Source of the DNA: Anaerolineae bacterium
GTDB lineage: Bacteria; Chloroflexota; Anaerolineae; B4-G1; DUEL01
Length of the DNA: 53,094 nt
Assembly: GCA_025060135.1 (NCBI GenBank)
Contig: JANXCY010000007.1
Span: 1-53,094, forward strand
Reading direction: 5' to 3'
How positions within the stretch are numbered: position 1 is the stretch's first letter; each line of letters opens with the position of its first letter. The notes beneath the pieces are model-generated. The model was not told where the DNA came from and searched no databases. It saw only the letters and a list, made by a program, of their open reading frames with translations. This document shows, one piece after another, positions 16,102 to 24,388 of the stretch. A program made the translations under genes and the position numbers.

Positions 16102-16818
16102 CTATGCCACTTCCAGCGCCTGCGCCGCCACCGGGTCCACCTTGATCCCCGGCCCCATGGAGGATGCCAGGGTAACTTTGCGAATGTAGGTGCCCTTGGC
16201 GGCCGTGGGGCGGGCCTTCTTCACCGCGTCCATTGCGGCTGCCAGGTTCTCCAGCAGCGCCTGGTTGGAGAAACTGACCCGGCCGATGGGGATATGGAGG
16301 TTGGCCGTCTTATCCACGCGGAACTCGGCGCGGCCGGCCTTTGCTTCAGCGATCACCCGGGGCAGGTCCTCCGGCGGCACCACAGTGCCGGTCTTGGGGT
16401 TGGGCATCAGCCCGCGCGGGCCCAGGATACGGCCCAGGCGGCCCACCTTCCCCATCATATCCGGCACCGCTATAGCGACGTCAAAATCGGTCCAGCCGTC
16501 CTGAATCTTCTTGATCCCTTCGTCGTCCGAGATGACGTAATCCGCTCCGGCGGCCTCGGCGATACGGGCGGCGTCGCCGGCTGCGAAGACCAGCACCCGC
16601 ACCCTCTTGCCCAGACCGTGGGGGAGCAGAACCACTCCCCGTACCTGCTGGTCAGCATGGCGGGGGTCCACCCCCAGGCGGATATGGACATCCACCGAGG
16701 CATCAAAACTGGCATACGAGGTCTCTTTGACCAGTTGGATCGCCTCCTGCGGTGAATAGAGGCGGTTACGGTCCACCTTCTTCAGTGCTTCCAGGTACTT
16801 CTTTCCTCGTTTTGGCAT
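16102..16818 (-). CDS. rplA: 50S ribosomal protein L1
   Basis: A 238-residue protein beginning [20 protein letters not shown]. It has the hallmark [12 protein letters not shown] segment (about residues 135-146) and the C-terminal [16 protein letters not shown]. It binds 23S rRNA at the L1 stalk and in many bacteria represses its own operon. It lies 48 bases downstream of rplK. The length is normal. Confidence 0.97.
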   Translation of the reverse strand: MPKRGKKYLEALKKVDRNRLYSPQEAIQLVKETSYASFDASVDVHIRLGVDPRHADQQVRGVVLLPHGLGKRVRVLVFAAGDAARIAEAAGADYVISDDEGIKKIQDGWTDFDVAIAVPDMMGKVGRLGRILGPRGLMPNPKTGTVVPPEDLPRVIAEAKAGRAEFRVDKTANLHIPIGRVSFSNQALLENLAAAMDAVKKARPTAAKGTYIRKVTLASSMGPGIKVDPVAAQALEVA

Positions 16819-16866
16819 CTTCCCTCCTTGTGGTGAATAACGGGCATTGCCCTCCCACCGGGCCGG

Positions 16867-17289
16867 TTAATCCACGATTTCAATCCCCATACTGCGCGCG
16901 GTTCCCTCAATCTGGCGCATCGCGCCTTCCAGGTCCAGGGCGTTCAGGTCCCGCATTTTCATCTGAGCGATCTCCCGCAGCTGAGCCCGGGTGATCCGTC
17001 CCACCTTGCTGCGGTTCGGCTCCGAGGAGCCTTTCTCTATCCCGGCGGCTTTGCGGAGCAGGTCCGGCGTGGGTGGCGTCTTCAGCACGAAGGTGAAGGA
17101 CCCATCCTGATAAATGGTAACTTCCGCTGGGATAATGTTGCCCGCCATAGACGCCGTACGGGCGTTGTATTCTTTACAGAACTGCATCAAGTTGATGCCG
17201 TGCTGGGCCAGCGCCGGTCCTACGGGCGGCGCCGGATTGGCCTTGCCGGCCTCAATCTGCAATTTCACCACGGCTTTGACTTTCTTCAT
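16867..17289 (-). CDS. rplK: 50S ribosomal protein L11
   Basis: A 140-residue protein with the conserved N-terminal proline-rich [20 protein letters not shown] and the C-terminal RNA-binding domain ([20 protein letters not shown]). It binds the GTPase-associated region of 23S rRNA and is needed for RelA activation in well-studied bacteria. It follows nusG by 36 bases in the standard order. Confidence 0.97.
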   Translation of the reverse strand: MKKVKAVVKLQIEAGKANPAPPVGPALAQHGINLMQFCKEYNARTASMAGNIIPAEVTIYQDGSFTFVLKTPPTPDLLRKAAGIEKGSSEPNRSKVGRITRAQLREIAQMKMRDLNALDLEGAMRQIEGTARSMGIEIVD

Positions 17290-17325
17290 CTGCGCGCTCC
17301 CACCAAGTCTGCGATCTGCAATCCG

Positions 17326-18027
17326 CTACACCCGCTCCACCTGCAGGAAATCCAGTTCCACCGGCGTATCCCGCCCGAAGAAGGAGACCAGGACCCGCAC
17401 CTTGGTCCGCTCTTCGTCAATGGTATCCACCACGCCGATGAAATCTCGGAACGGGCCATCAATGATGCGGACCTTCTGGCCAGCCTTGTAGGTAACCTTG
17501 ACCCGGGGCGCCTCGGCCTCCATCCGCTTCATAATCGCCTGCACCTCTTCCGGGCGCAAGGGCGTTGGACGGTTGCCCATTCCCACGAAACCGGTTACCC
17601 CGGGGGTGTTGCGGACCACTGACCAAGACTCGTCGTCCAGAATCATCTGCACCAGGACATAGCCGGGGAACACCCGACGCTCCACGGTGCGCCGCTTGCC
17701 GTCCTTGACCTCAATCTCTTCCTCCGTCGGGATGACCACCTGGAAGATTTTATCCTGCATGCGCATAGTCTCAATGCGCTGCTCTAGGTTGTGCTTGACT
17801 TTGTTCTCGTAGCCGGAGTAGCAGTGGATGACGTACCATGCCCGCTCGTCCGTCGGCTCGGCGGTCGGGTCGGACGATGCGCCCGCACTCCCGGCGCGCC
17901 CGACTGGAGCGGGCGGGTCTGTATCCGGTGGAAGGGAACGATGGCGCGTGGGCAAGCCCCCGGCTGGGGACTCCTCGCGCGCTTCGGTTTCCGGCCCCCC
18001 TTCTTCCAGGCGGTCTTCCTGGTCCAT
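17326..18027 (-). CDS. nusG: Transcription termination/antitermination factor NusG
   Basis: A 233-residue protein. The NGN domain starts near residue 62 (AWYVIHCYSGYENKVKHNLE) and the KOW domain is near 180-200 (AGQKVRIIDGPFRDFIGVVD). It binds RNA polymerase and affects pausing, Rho termination and coupling to ribosomes. The first 60 residues are an acidic and Pro-rich extension absent from the roughly 180-residue classical proteins. It is probably disordered. ATG 18027 is well supported by GAGGTGAGC just upstream, so the extension is probably real. Confidence 0.95.
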   Translation of the reverse strand: MDQEDRLEEGGPETEAREESPAGGLPTRHRSLPPDTDPPAPVGRAGSAGASSDPTAEPTDERAWYVIHCYSGYENKVKHNLEQRIETMRMQDKIFQVVIPTEEEIEVKDGKRRTVERRVFPGYVLVQMILDDESWSVVRNTPGVTGFVGMGNRPTPLRPEEVQAIMKRMEAEAPRVKVTYKAGQKVRIIDGPFRDFIGVVDTIDEERTKVRVLVSFFGRDTPVELDFLQVERV

Positions 18028-18048
18028 TTGCTCACCTCTTCGTTGCTG

Positions 18049-18372
18049 TTACTCTTGCTGCCGTCCCACGATCACCCCGACGACAATGCCCGCCACCAGG
18101 ACAGCCAGGCCCATTGCGATTCGCCAGGGGTCGCTCTCTATAATGCCCCGCAGCCACCACGAGAAGAGCACGTCCATCAGCCAGAGAAACAGGGCCATGC
18201 TGAGGGTAACCACCAGAACAATGCGAGTCAGCCGCCAGGTCTCTTCCCGGGTGGGCCAGCGAACTCGTTTCACCTCCACCCGAGTCTCCCGGAAATACCG
18301 AACCAGCGCGTTTTCCTTTTTCACGGTGAACTCTTCTCCAGCGTTATCGGATTCCGTGCTCTCGCCTAACAT
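18049..18372 (-). CDS. secE: Preprotein translocase subunit SecE
   Basis: A 107-residue protein from ATG 18372. It has the conserved amphipathic segment and the helix RETRVEVKRVRWPTREETWR, followed by the membrane helix IVLVVTLSMALFLWLMDVLF. A second hydrophobic helix (WRIAMGLAVLVAGIVVGVIV) follows, which minimal single-span SecE proteins lack. An internal GTG at 18324, preceded by GGAGAAGAG, has a better ribosome site and would give a 91-residue product starting MKKENALVRYF. SecE clamps SecY in the translocon. The gene is followed by nusG, as is usual. Confidence 0.92.
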   Translation of the reverse strand: MLGESTESDNAGEEFTVKKENALVRYFRETRVEVKRVRWPTREETWRLTRIVLVVTLSMALFLWLMDVLFSWWLRGIIESDPWRIAMGLAVLVAGIVVGVIVGRQQE

Positions 18373-18404
18373 TCAAGACACCGCCGGGGTGGGCGGTGTC
18401 TTGA
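18373..18404 (-). promoter_or_regulatory. 13-base perfect hairpin abutting the secE start
   Basis: TCAAGACACCGCC/GGCGGTGTCTTGA with a 6-base loop lies between tRNA-Trp and secE and touches ATG 18372. No T run follows in either direction. It could be a processing signal between the tRNA and the mRNA, or it could block initiation at the first secE start. Confidence 0.6.
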
Positions 18405-18414
18405 AAAGGTCAGG

Positions 18415-18488
18415 CAGGGGGTGCGGGACTTGAACCCGCAGCCTGCGGTTTTGGAGACCGCTGCTCTGCCTTATTGAGCTAACCCCCT
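18415..18488 (-). tRNA. tRNA-Trp (CCA)
   Basis: Minus-strand cloverleaf: acceptor AGGGGGT/ACCCCCT, D stem GCTC/GAGC, anticodon arm GCGGT-CTCCAAA-ACCGC, T arm GCGGG-TTCAAGT-CCCGC and discriminator G, as expected for Trp. It sits between rpmG and secE, a conserved bacterial arrangement. CCA is not encoded. Confidence 0.95.
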
Positions 18489-18530
18489 GCGGTTGCCGAT
18501 CGCCCTGCGGGAACAGGAACAGGGCCTGCT

Positions 18531-18701
18531 CTACTTGGTTTCCCGGTGGAGCGTGTGTCTCCGGCAGCGCGGGCAGAACTTGCGCAGTTCCAGCCGCGAT
18601 GGATCGTTCCGCCGATTCTTCTCGGTGGTATAATTCTGCTCTCTACACTCCGTACAGGCCAGAGTAATCGTCAAACGAGCCGCTTTCCCCTTCTTCGCCA
18701 T
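18531..18701 (-). CDS. rpmG: 50S ribosomal protein L33
   Basis: A 56-residue protein with two zinc-binding CxxC pairs (CTEC and CPRC) and the typical [20 protein letters not shown]. This is the cysteine-containing form of L33. ATG 18701 gives the normal length. A longer frame to 18725 adds eight unlikely residues. The 180 bases upstream, to tRNA-Thr, show no gene. Confidence 0.95.
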   Translation of the reverse strand: MAKKGKAARLTITLACTECREQNYTTEKNRRNDPSRLELRKFCPRCRRHTLHRETK

Positions 18702-18880
18702 GAGATTCCCCGAAGTTCTTGCCATTTACCCGATGGGAGGGTCGCCCTCTTGGGTTGGCGCTGGCGACTCCTACCATAGGGTTTCCGCAGCCGCGCGATT
18801 CCCCCGATTCCGCATCCGCAACGGATGACTTTCGGGTCCGTTACCCGGTATCTATCCGCCGAGGGAGAAGAGCGCTTAGG

Positions 18881-18953
18881 AGCCCACGATGGGAATCGAA
18901 CCCATAACCACACCCTTACCAAGGGTGTGCTCTGCCGATTGAGCTACGTGGGC
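18881..18953 (-). tRNA. tRNA-Thr (GGT)
   Basis: Minus-strand cloverleaf: acceptor GCCCACG/CGTGGGC, anticodon loop CTTGGTA in stem CACCC/GGGTG, T arm TGGG-TTCGATT-CCCA. It is the third tRNA of the Thr-Tyr-Thr set. CCA is not encoded. Confidence 0.95.
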
Positions 18954-18960
18954 ATCCCAG

Positions 18961-19042
18961 TGGGCCGGGCAGGACTCGAACCTGCGAAGGCTGAGCCAGC
19001 GGATTTACAGTCCGCCCCCTTTGCCGCTCGGGCCACCGACCC
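18961..19042 (-). tRNA. tRNA-Tyr (GTA)
   Basis: A class II tRNA with a long variable arm. The acceptor is GGGTCGG/CCGGCCC with discriminator A, the anticodon arm is GCGGA-CTGTAAA-TCCGC, and the T arm is GCAGG-TTCGAGT-CCTGC. Confidence 0.95.
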
Positions 19043-19045
19043 ACA

Positions 19046-19118
19046 AGCCGACGGCGGGACTTGAACCCGCACACTTCCGCTTACAAGGCGGATGCTCTGC
19101 CGATTGAGCTACGTCGGC
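19046..19118 (-). tRNA. tRNA-Thr (TGT)
   Basis: Minus-strand cloverleaf: acceptor GCCGACG/CGTCGGC, anticodon arm TCCGC-CTTGTAA-GCGGA, T arm GCGGG-TTCAAGT-CCCGC. It is the first transcribed unit of the cluster. The proximal promoter would start RNA almost exactly at its 5' end. Confidence 0.95.
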
Positions 19119-19124
19119 AGAAAC

Positions 19125-19152
19125 ATTATACCACACCTATCTTCAGGGTCAA
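19125..19152 (-). promoter_or_regulatory. Proximal promoter of the tRNA/ribosomal protein cluster
   Basis: On the minus strand TTGACC (19152-19147), a 16-base spacer and TATAAT (19130-19125). The predicted start falls at about 19118, the 5' end of tRNA-Thr(TGT). Confidence 0.75.
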
Positions 19153-19168
19153 GTCCCAGGGTAAGATA

Positions 19169-19197
19169 AGTATACCCCAATCAGGCCCTTTTGTCAA
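19169..19197 (-). promoter_or_regulatory. Distal promoter of the tRNA/ribosomal protein cluster
   Basis: On the minus strand TTGACA (19197-19192), a 17-base spacer and TATACT (19174-19169). It is in tandem with the proximal promoter, as is common for stable RNA and translation operons. Confidence 0.75.
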
Positions 19198-19284
19198 ATC
19201 TACCTTCGCTTCGGGGTGCATGCACGATGGGTTAGTGAGGGAGTAGGGTAAATTGAACGAACTGCTTTCGGGCCGTGCCCTTTG

Positions 19285-19312
19285 TTGACGTGTAGCAATA
19301 TTGTGCTACAAT
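19285..19312 (+). promoter_or_regulatory. Promoter with embedded operator for the histidine kinase/ABC operon
   Basis: TTGACG (19285-19290), a 16-base spacer and TACAAT (19307-19312). The spacer and the -10 are filled by a perfect inverted repeat TGTAGCA-N6-TGCTACA (19291-19310). A protein bound there would block RNA polymerase, so this is a probable repressor operator. The regulator is not identified. Confidence 0.65.
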
Positions 19313-19360
19313 TCTTCTATCTACTGTTCCCGATGTTACCGCTTTCGCGGAGCGAGTCGG

Positions 19361-22300
19361 ATGGCTGATCCGGGGAGCAAACACCAGCGCTCTTCTATCC
19401 CCGACGGGGCCCCCTCCTTTCGTGGGACCTCCCGCTGGCTGCTGGGAGGATGGCTGGCATTCTCTGCCGTGATTCTGGTCTGGGCGGCACTCCTGGCGAT
19501 TCAGACGATCCATATCCCCTTCCCGGGCCTGTTCACCGAACCCACGCTGGTCGTGAATAACATCGGCCTGATGTCCTGGAGCGGGTACGCGGCCGGCCTG
19601 CGCCTGCCAGAACAATTGGTCGCTCTGAACGGGAAGCCCCTGGAGCACCCTGGAGCGCTGATAGAAGCCCTGCGCACCCATCAGGTCGGAGAGATGGTTA
19701 CCTTCACGGCCCGGCACGCCGAAACCGGTGCCCTCCGGCAGGTCAAGGTCCGGCTGATGCCCTTTCCTCGGCTGGCCCTGTGGGATTTCTTCCTGATTCC
19801 TTATGCTCTCGGTCTGTTCTACCTGAGCGCCGGGGGATGGATGCTCTGGCGACAGGGGCAGGCGGAAGCCGGACAGGTCTTTACGCTGTTCTGCACGTTC
19901 ATCGCCCTGATGAGCGGCCTTTTCCTGGACGTGTATACCACTCATCGCCTGTTTCCCCTCTGGGTCGCCGCGATCCCGCTGGTGGGAAGCGCGGCCATCC
20001 ACCTGGCCCTGGTTTTCCCCCGCCCAGCAACGGCGCTGCAGCGATTCCCCTGGCTGCGCCTGGGGGTGTACCTCCCGGCCCTGGGGCTGGCCGTCGCGGG
20101 CTGGCTCACCACAGCCGATATGGCCCATCCCATCGCCTACTTCGTCCCCTGGAGGTGGGGACGGGCCTGGGCCGGCATTGGCGGCCTGGTGCTGATCGGG
20201 ATGATGGTGTACCACCGGCTGCGCTCCCGCTCCCCCATCATCCGGGCCCAGACGTACATCGTCCTCCTGGGAACTCTGCTCTCTTTCCTCCCGATGATGG
20301 TCTGGATTCCCCTCGCCTTCCGGCCCGGTTTTCCGTTCCAGCCCGCCCTGTTGCTGCCACCGTTCATCTTCTTCCCGCTCTCCGTCGCCTACGCGATTCT
20401 CTTCCCCCGGACGCTCAACATTGATTGGGTGGTCCGCAGCGCGGTGGTCTACGTGCTCCTCACCCTGGTCCTGGTCGGCACGTTCGCGCTCCTTCTGGGC
20501 CTGCTGGGGCGCTGGCTCCACGTCCCCGCGCTCTCCATTCCCCCGGTGGTGCTGGCCGTGCTGGTGCTGATCGTGGTGGTGGGCACCGGACCGCTGCGCG
20601 ACGGGCTGATCCGGGGAGTGGACCGCCTGCTGGGACGCAAGGTGGCACCGGAGCGGGCTCTGCGGGCGTTCGGAACCGAAACCGCCACTGCGCGGACAGC
20701 CGATGAGGTCATCGCTACAGCAGCCCGGACCATTGGAGAGGTGCTCGCGCCGCGCTTTGTTCTCTGGTACATGCAGGACCCGCGTAGCGGGATATACGTT
20801 CCCCGGGCTCTCTCTGGTACCCCTCCGCTCTCCCCACCCCCCTTCCGCCCGGACGGGCCACTGGCCCGCCGGATGACCAGCGACCTCCGTCTCCTGTACC
20901 TCTCTGTGGACGACGTGCTTCCGCCGGGCCTGGAGGAGGAAGAGGAGCGGCTGGCTGCGCTGGGGCCGACCCTCTTTGTCCCCCTTCCCGGATGGGGCTG
21001 GCTGGTCATCGGGCCGACCCTTCTGGAACGCTTTCGCGCCCGGGACGCCTGGTTCCTGGAAACGCTGGCCCCGCAGGTAACCGCTGCCCTGGAACGGGTC
21101 CGCCTGATTTCCGACCTGGAGCGTCGGGTACAGGAACTGGAGGTGGTGGGAACCATTGCCCAGTCGGTGAGTTTCTCCGTCCAGCCGGATGACTTGATGG
21201 AACTCATCTATACCCAGGTCAACCGGGTACTGGAGGCCCGTAATTTCTACATCGCTCTCTACGACCCCGAAACCCGCACCCTGCGGTTCACATTCTACGT
21301 GGAGAACGGTGAGCGGCGGTATCCGGAGGATGTCTGGCCGGATACCGAGGGACTGACTGGCCTCATCGTCCGGACTGGCCAGCCGATTGTTACCGACGAT
21401 TATCTGACCGAATGCGAGCGGCGGGGAGTCCGGCCAGGCGGTCGGCCGGGCCGGGCCTGGATGGGGATGCCCCTCGTCTCCCGGGACCGCATCCTGGGCG
21501 TGATGACCGTCTCTAGTTTTGATCCCGATGGGGTCTATACACCCGAACAGGTACGGGTCTTTCAGGTCATCGCCGACCAGGTTGCCGCCATCCTGGATAA
21601 GGTCCGCCTCTACCAGGAGACGGAGAAATGGGCTCGGCGGCTGGAAGGGTTAAACGAGATGGGCCGCCTCCTGGCATCCACGCTGGACCTGAACTGCCTG
21701 CTGGACATGACGGTCCGGAAGGCGGTGGACCTCCTTCAGGCGGAGGCCGGGGCCTTATTGCTGGTGGACGAAGAGACCGGCGACCTGGTTCCCCGGGTCA
21801 CGGTGGGCCTGTCCGAACCGGCCGGTGCCCGCCTCCTCGCCGGAGCCGACATCGCCAGACAGGCCGTCCGGGAGAACCGCCCGATCCGGGTCGCCTCTCC
21901 CCGCCGGGAGGAGTATCGGGAAGGGGACCACCGGCCTCTTTCCGCTGCCCACTCCTGGCTCTGCGTGCCGCTGACGGCTCCAGGAGCCGCCATCGGCGCA
22001 CTGGAGATGATGAACCGCCGGGATGGTCGCCCCTTTGACGAAGACGACGAGCGGCTACTGACTGCCTTCTCTGCCCAGGCGGCTATCGCCATCCAGAATG
22101 CCCGCCTCTTTGCAATGACCGATCAGGCGCTGGCGGCCCGGATAGAGGAACTCTCCATGATGCAACGGATTGACCGGGAATTGAACGCCACGCTGGACTA
22201 CGAGCAGACCATGAAGGCGGCTCTGGAATGGGCCATCCGGCGAACCGGCGCCGACATCGGGCTGATCGCGGTCCTGGCCGAGGAAGACGGGCGACAGGGC

Positions 22301-23377
22301 CTCCGGCTCCTGGTCCATCACGGTTATCCGCCCGAATGGATAGAGCAATACCGGAACACGCTCTGGCCACTGGATCGGGGCATCGTCGGACGGGTGGCCC
22401 GCACGGGTCAGCCGGAACTGATCGCCGATGTCCGCCACGACTCCGAGTACACTGCCATCGTGGAGGGAATGGTCGCTCAGATGACCGTCCCCATCCGGCG
22501 GGAAGAACGCCTGATCGGCATCATTGTGCTGGAGACGGCCCGGGCGGATCAGTTTGGCCCGGAGGCGCTGGACTTCGTCGTCCGTCTGGCCGACCATGCC
22601 GCCATCGCCATAGAGAACGCTCGCCTGTTTGCCGCAGTAGAAGCTGCCAACCAGGCCAAGACGGACTTTATCTCCTTCGTCTCCCACGAACTGAAACAGC
22701 CGATGACGGCCATCAAGGGGTACACCGACCTGCTGGTCAAGGGCCTGGCGGGCGAATTGACCGAGACCCAGCGCTCGTTCCTGGAGGTCATCCGGGCCAA
22801 CGTGAACCGGATGGACACAATGGTGCAGGAATTGCTGGACGTTTCCCGCATAGAAGCGGGGCGGCTGCGGTTGGAGATTGGTCAGGTCGCGTTGCGGGAG
22901 GCCATAGAAGAGGCTGTCCGGGCCATCCGACAGGAGATAGAGGCCCGGCGGCAGACGCTGGAAGTGGAGATCGCGGAGCCGCTCCCTCCGGTAATGGCGG
23001 ATCGGAACCGGGTGGTGCAGATTCTGACCAATCTGTTGAGCAACGCGTACAAATACACCCCGGAAGAAGGCCACATCTGGATCACGGCCTGGCGGGATAA
23101 AGGTTTTGTGGTCTGCTCCGTCTCCGATACCGGGATCGGCATCCCGCCGGAGGATCAGGAGCGGCTATTTACCAAATTTTTCCGGTCGCAGCATCCGATG
23201 GTCCGGAGCGTCCCGGGCACCGGTCTGGGACTGGTCATCGCTCGCAGTCTGGTAGAACTCCAGGGGGGCCGCATCTGGGTGGAAAGCGAGCCGGGGAAAG
23301 GGAGTACGTTCACATTCACACTGCCCATAGCGGGAGTAGCCGATGATTCAAACCGAGCGTCTGACCAAGCGATTTAA
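19361..23377 (+). CDS. Large membrane-bound GAF-domain sensor histidine kinase
   Basis: A 1338-residue protein. The first helix (WLLGGWLAFSAVILVWAALL) precedes a PDZ-like extracytoplasmic segment (about 70-130: SGYAAGLRLPEQLVALNGKP). About eight more helices run to residue 415. Several GAF modules follow: a weak one at about 440-570, clear ones near 600-755 and 775-920, and another near 930-1085. The dimerisation domain has the phospho-acceptor motif FVSHELKQPMTAIKGY (His 1109). The ATPase domain has N box LTNLLSNAYKYTPEEG and G boxes DTGIGIPPED and GTGLGLVIA. No receiver domain or response regulator gene adjoins. ATG 19361 follows GGAGCGAG. Its end overlaps the ABC gene by 35 bases, so the two are coexpressed. 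Confidence 0.93.
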   Translation: MADPGSKHQRSSIPDGAPSFRGTSRWLLGGWLAFSAVILVWAALLAIQTIHIPFPGLFTEPTLVVNNIGLMSWSGYAAGLRLPEQLVALNGKPLEHPGALIEALRTHQVGEMVTFTARHAETGALRQVKVRLMPFPRLALWDFFLIPYALGLFYLSAGGWMLWRQGQAEAGQVFTLFCTFIALMSGLFLDVYTTHRLFPLWVAAIPLVGSAAIHLALVFPRPATALQRFPWLRLGVYLPALGLAVAGWLTTADMAHPIAYFVPWRWGRAWAGIGGLVLIGMMVYHRLRSRSPIIRAQTYIVLLGTLLSFLPMMVWIPLAFRPGFPFQPALLLPPFIFFPLSVAYAILFPRTLNIDWVVRSAVVYVLLTLVLVGTFALLLGLLGRWLHVPALSIPPVVLAVLVLIVVVGTGPLRDGLIRGVDRLLGRKVAPERALRAFGTETATARTADEVIATAARTIGEVLAPRFVLWYMQDPRSGIYVPRALSGTPPLSPPPFRPDGPLARRMTSDLRLLYLSVDDVLPPGLEEEEERLAALGPTLFVPLPGWGWLVIGPTLLERFRARDAWFLETLAPQVTAALERVRLISDLERRVQELEVVGTIAQSVSFSVQPDDLMELIYTQVNRVLEARNFYIALYDPETRTLRFTFYVENGERRYPEDVWPDTEGLTGLIVRTGQPIVTDDYLTECERRGVRPGGRPGRAWMGMPLVSRDRILGVMTVSSFDPDGVYTPEQVRVFQVIADQVAAILDKVRLYQETEKWARRLEGLNEMGRLLASTLDLNCLLDMTVRKAVDLLQAEAGALLLVDEETGDLVPRVTVGLSEPAGARLLAGADIARQAVRENRPIRVASPRREEYREGDHRPLSAAHSWLCVPLTAPGAAIGALEMMNRRDGRPFDEDDERLLTAFSAQAAIAIQNARLFAMTDQALAARIEELSMMQRIDRELNATLDYEQTMKAALEWAIRRTGADIGLIAVLAEEDGRQGLRLLVHHGYPPEWIEQYRNTLWPLDRGIVGRVARTGQPELIADVRHDSEYTAIVEGMVAQMTVPIRREERLIGIIVLETARADQFGPEALDFVVRLADHAAIAIENARLFAAVEAANQAKTDFISFVSHELKQPMTAIKGYTDLLVKGLAGELTETQRSFLEVIRANVNRMDTMVQELLDVSRIEAGRLRLEIGQVALREAIEEAVRAIRQEIEARRQTLEVEIAEPLPPVMADRNRVVQILTNLLSNAYKYTPEEGHIWITAWRDKGFVVCSVSDTGIGIPPEDQERLFTKFFRSQHPMVRSVPGTGLGLVIARSLVELQGGRIWVESEPGKGSTFTFTLPIAGVADDSNRASDQAI

Positions 23378-24254
23378 TGGCTTTACGGCGGTGGACGGAG
23401 TGAACCTGACTGTGCGACCGGGACGGATCCTGGCCCTTCTGGGCCCCAACGGAGCGGGGAAGACCACCACCGTCCGTATGCTGGCGGCCATCCTGATGCC
23501 GACTGAAGGTCGGGCGGTGGTCGCCGGATACGATACCCGCCAGGACCCGATTGCGGTGCGTCAGCGAGTGGGGCTCCTGACGGAACAACCGGGCCTCTAC
23601 CTGCGGATGTACGGTGGGGAATATCTGGAATTCTTTGGCCGGCTCTACGGGCTGGACCTGGAGACCTGCCAGCGGCGGGCCCGGGAATGGCTGGACCGGT
23701 TCGCGATGCCGGAAGCGTGGGGCCGGCGCATCGGGGAATATTCCAAAGGGATGCGCCAGAAGCTGGCCCTGGTGCGCGCGCTGCTGCATGATCCGCCGGT
23801 CCTCCTGCTGGATGAGCCCACCTCCGCGATGGACCCTCACAGCGCCAAATTGGTACGGGATGCTATTCTCTCCCTGCGGGACGAGCGACGCACTATCCTG
23901 GTCTGCACCCACAACCTGATGGAAGCGGAAGTGGTGGCGGATGAAATCGCCATCATTCGGAAGGGGCAGATCGTTGCCCTGGGGACCCCAGCGGAGTTGA
24001 AGCAGCAACTTCTGGGGCCTCCGTTGATGGAACTCCGTCTGGCAACCTCCACCGACGGCGCCCGGCCGGTGGTGGCCCGCTGGGCCCCGGTGGTGGAAGA
24101 GGGGCCCAATTGGATTCGCTATCGGGCCGACGCGCCGGAAAAGGTCAATCCGGCCATTGTGCGCGCGCTGGCCGAAGCCAATATCCCGGTCGTTATGCTG
24201 AGCGAGGTCCCGCGCAGCCTGGAAGCGGTCTATTTGCGCGTGGTGGAATCGTAG
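23343..24254 (+). CDS. ABC-2 type exporter ATP-binding protein
   Basis: A 303-residue ATPase. It has Walker A LLGPNGAGKTTT (about residues 33-44), signature YSKGMRQKLALVRALL, Walker B VLLLDEPTSAMDP and the H-loop CTHNLMEAE. The C-terminal 80 residues are a variable regulatory tail. It starts inside the histidine kinase gene, so translation is coupled. Its likely partner is the permease 135 bases downstream. The substrate is unknown. The Na+/drug/lipid ABC-2 class is the closest resemblance. Confidence 0.92.
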   Translation: MIQTERLTKRFNGFTAVDGVNLTVRPGRILALLGPNGAGKTTTVRMLAAILMPTEGRAVVAGYDTRQDPIAVRQRVGLLTEQPGLYLRMYGGEYLEFFGRLYGLDLETCQRRAREWLDRFAMPEAWGRRIGEYSKGMRQKLALVRALLHDPPVLLLDEPTSAMDPHSAKLVRDAILSLRDERRTILVCTHNLMEAEVVADEIAIIRKGQIVALGTPAELKQQLLGPPLMELRLATSTDGARPVVARWAPVVEEGPNWIRYRADAPEKVNPAIVRALAEANIPVVMLSEVPRSLEAVYLRVVES

Positions 24255-24262
24255 AGCGCACC

Positions 24263-24287
24263 GTACCCATCCCTTCAGGACGGGTAC
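24263..24287 (+). other. Hairpin between ABC ATPase and permease genes
   Basis: GTACCC (24263-24268) pairs with GGGTAC (24282-24287), and TCC/GGA extends the stem inward around a CTTCA loop region. There is no T run. It may protect the upstream message or tune the ATPase:permease ratio. Confidence 0.45.
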
Positions 24288-24388
24288 AGCGGCTCTGGAG
24301 AGTGGGCTGTCCGACTGGTATTGTGCAGGCTAACAGTTCTCCCCAGAGGCCGGTGCGTAACTCCTGATCTCTGGTAAGGAGCCGAACG

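Noticed and set aside
19232-20521. A 429-codon minus-strand frame opposite the histidine kinase
   Set aside because: The composition is Gln/Glu/Pro-rich without motifs. It covers the kinase promoter and membrane region, so it is a shadow frame.
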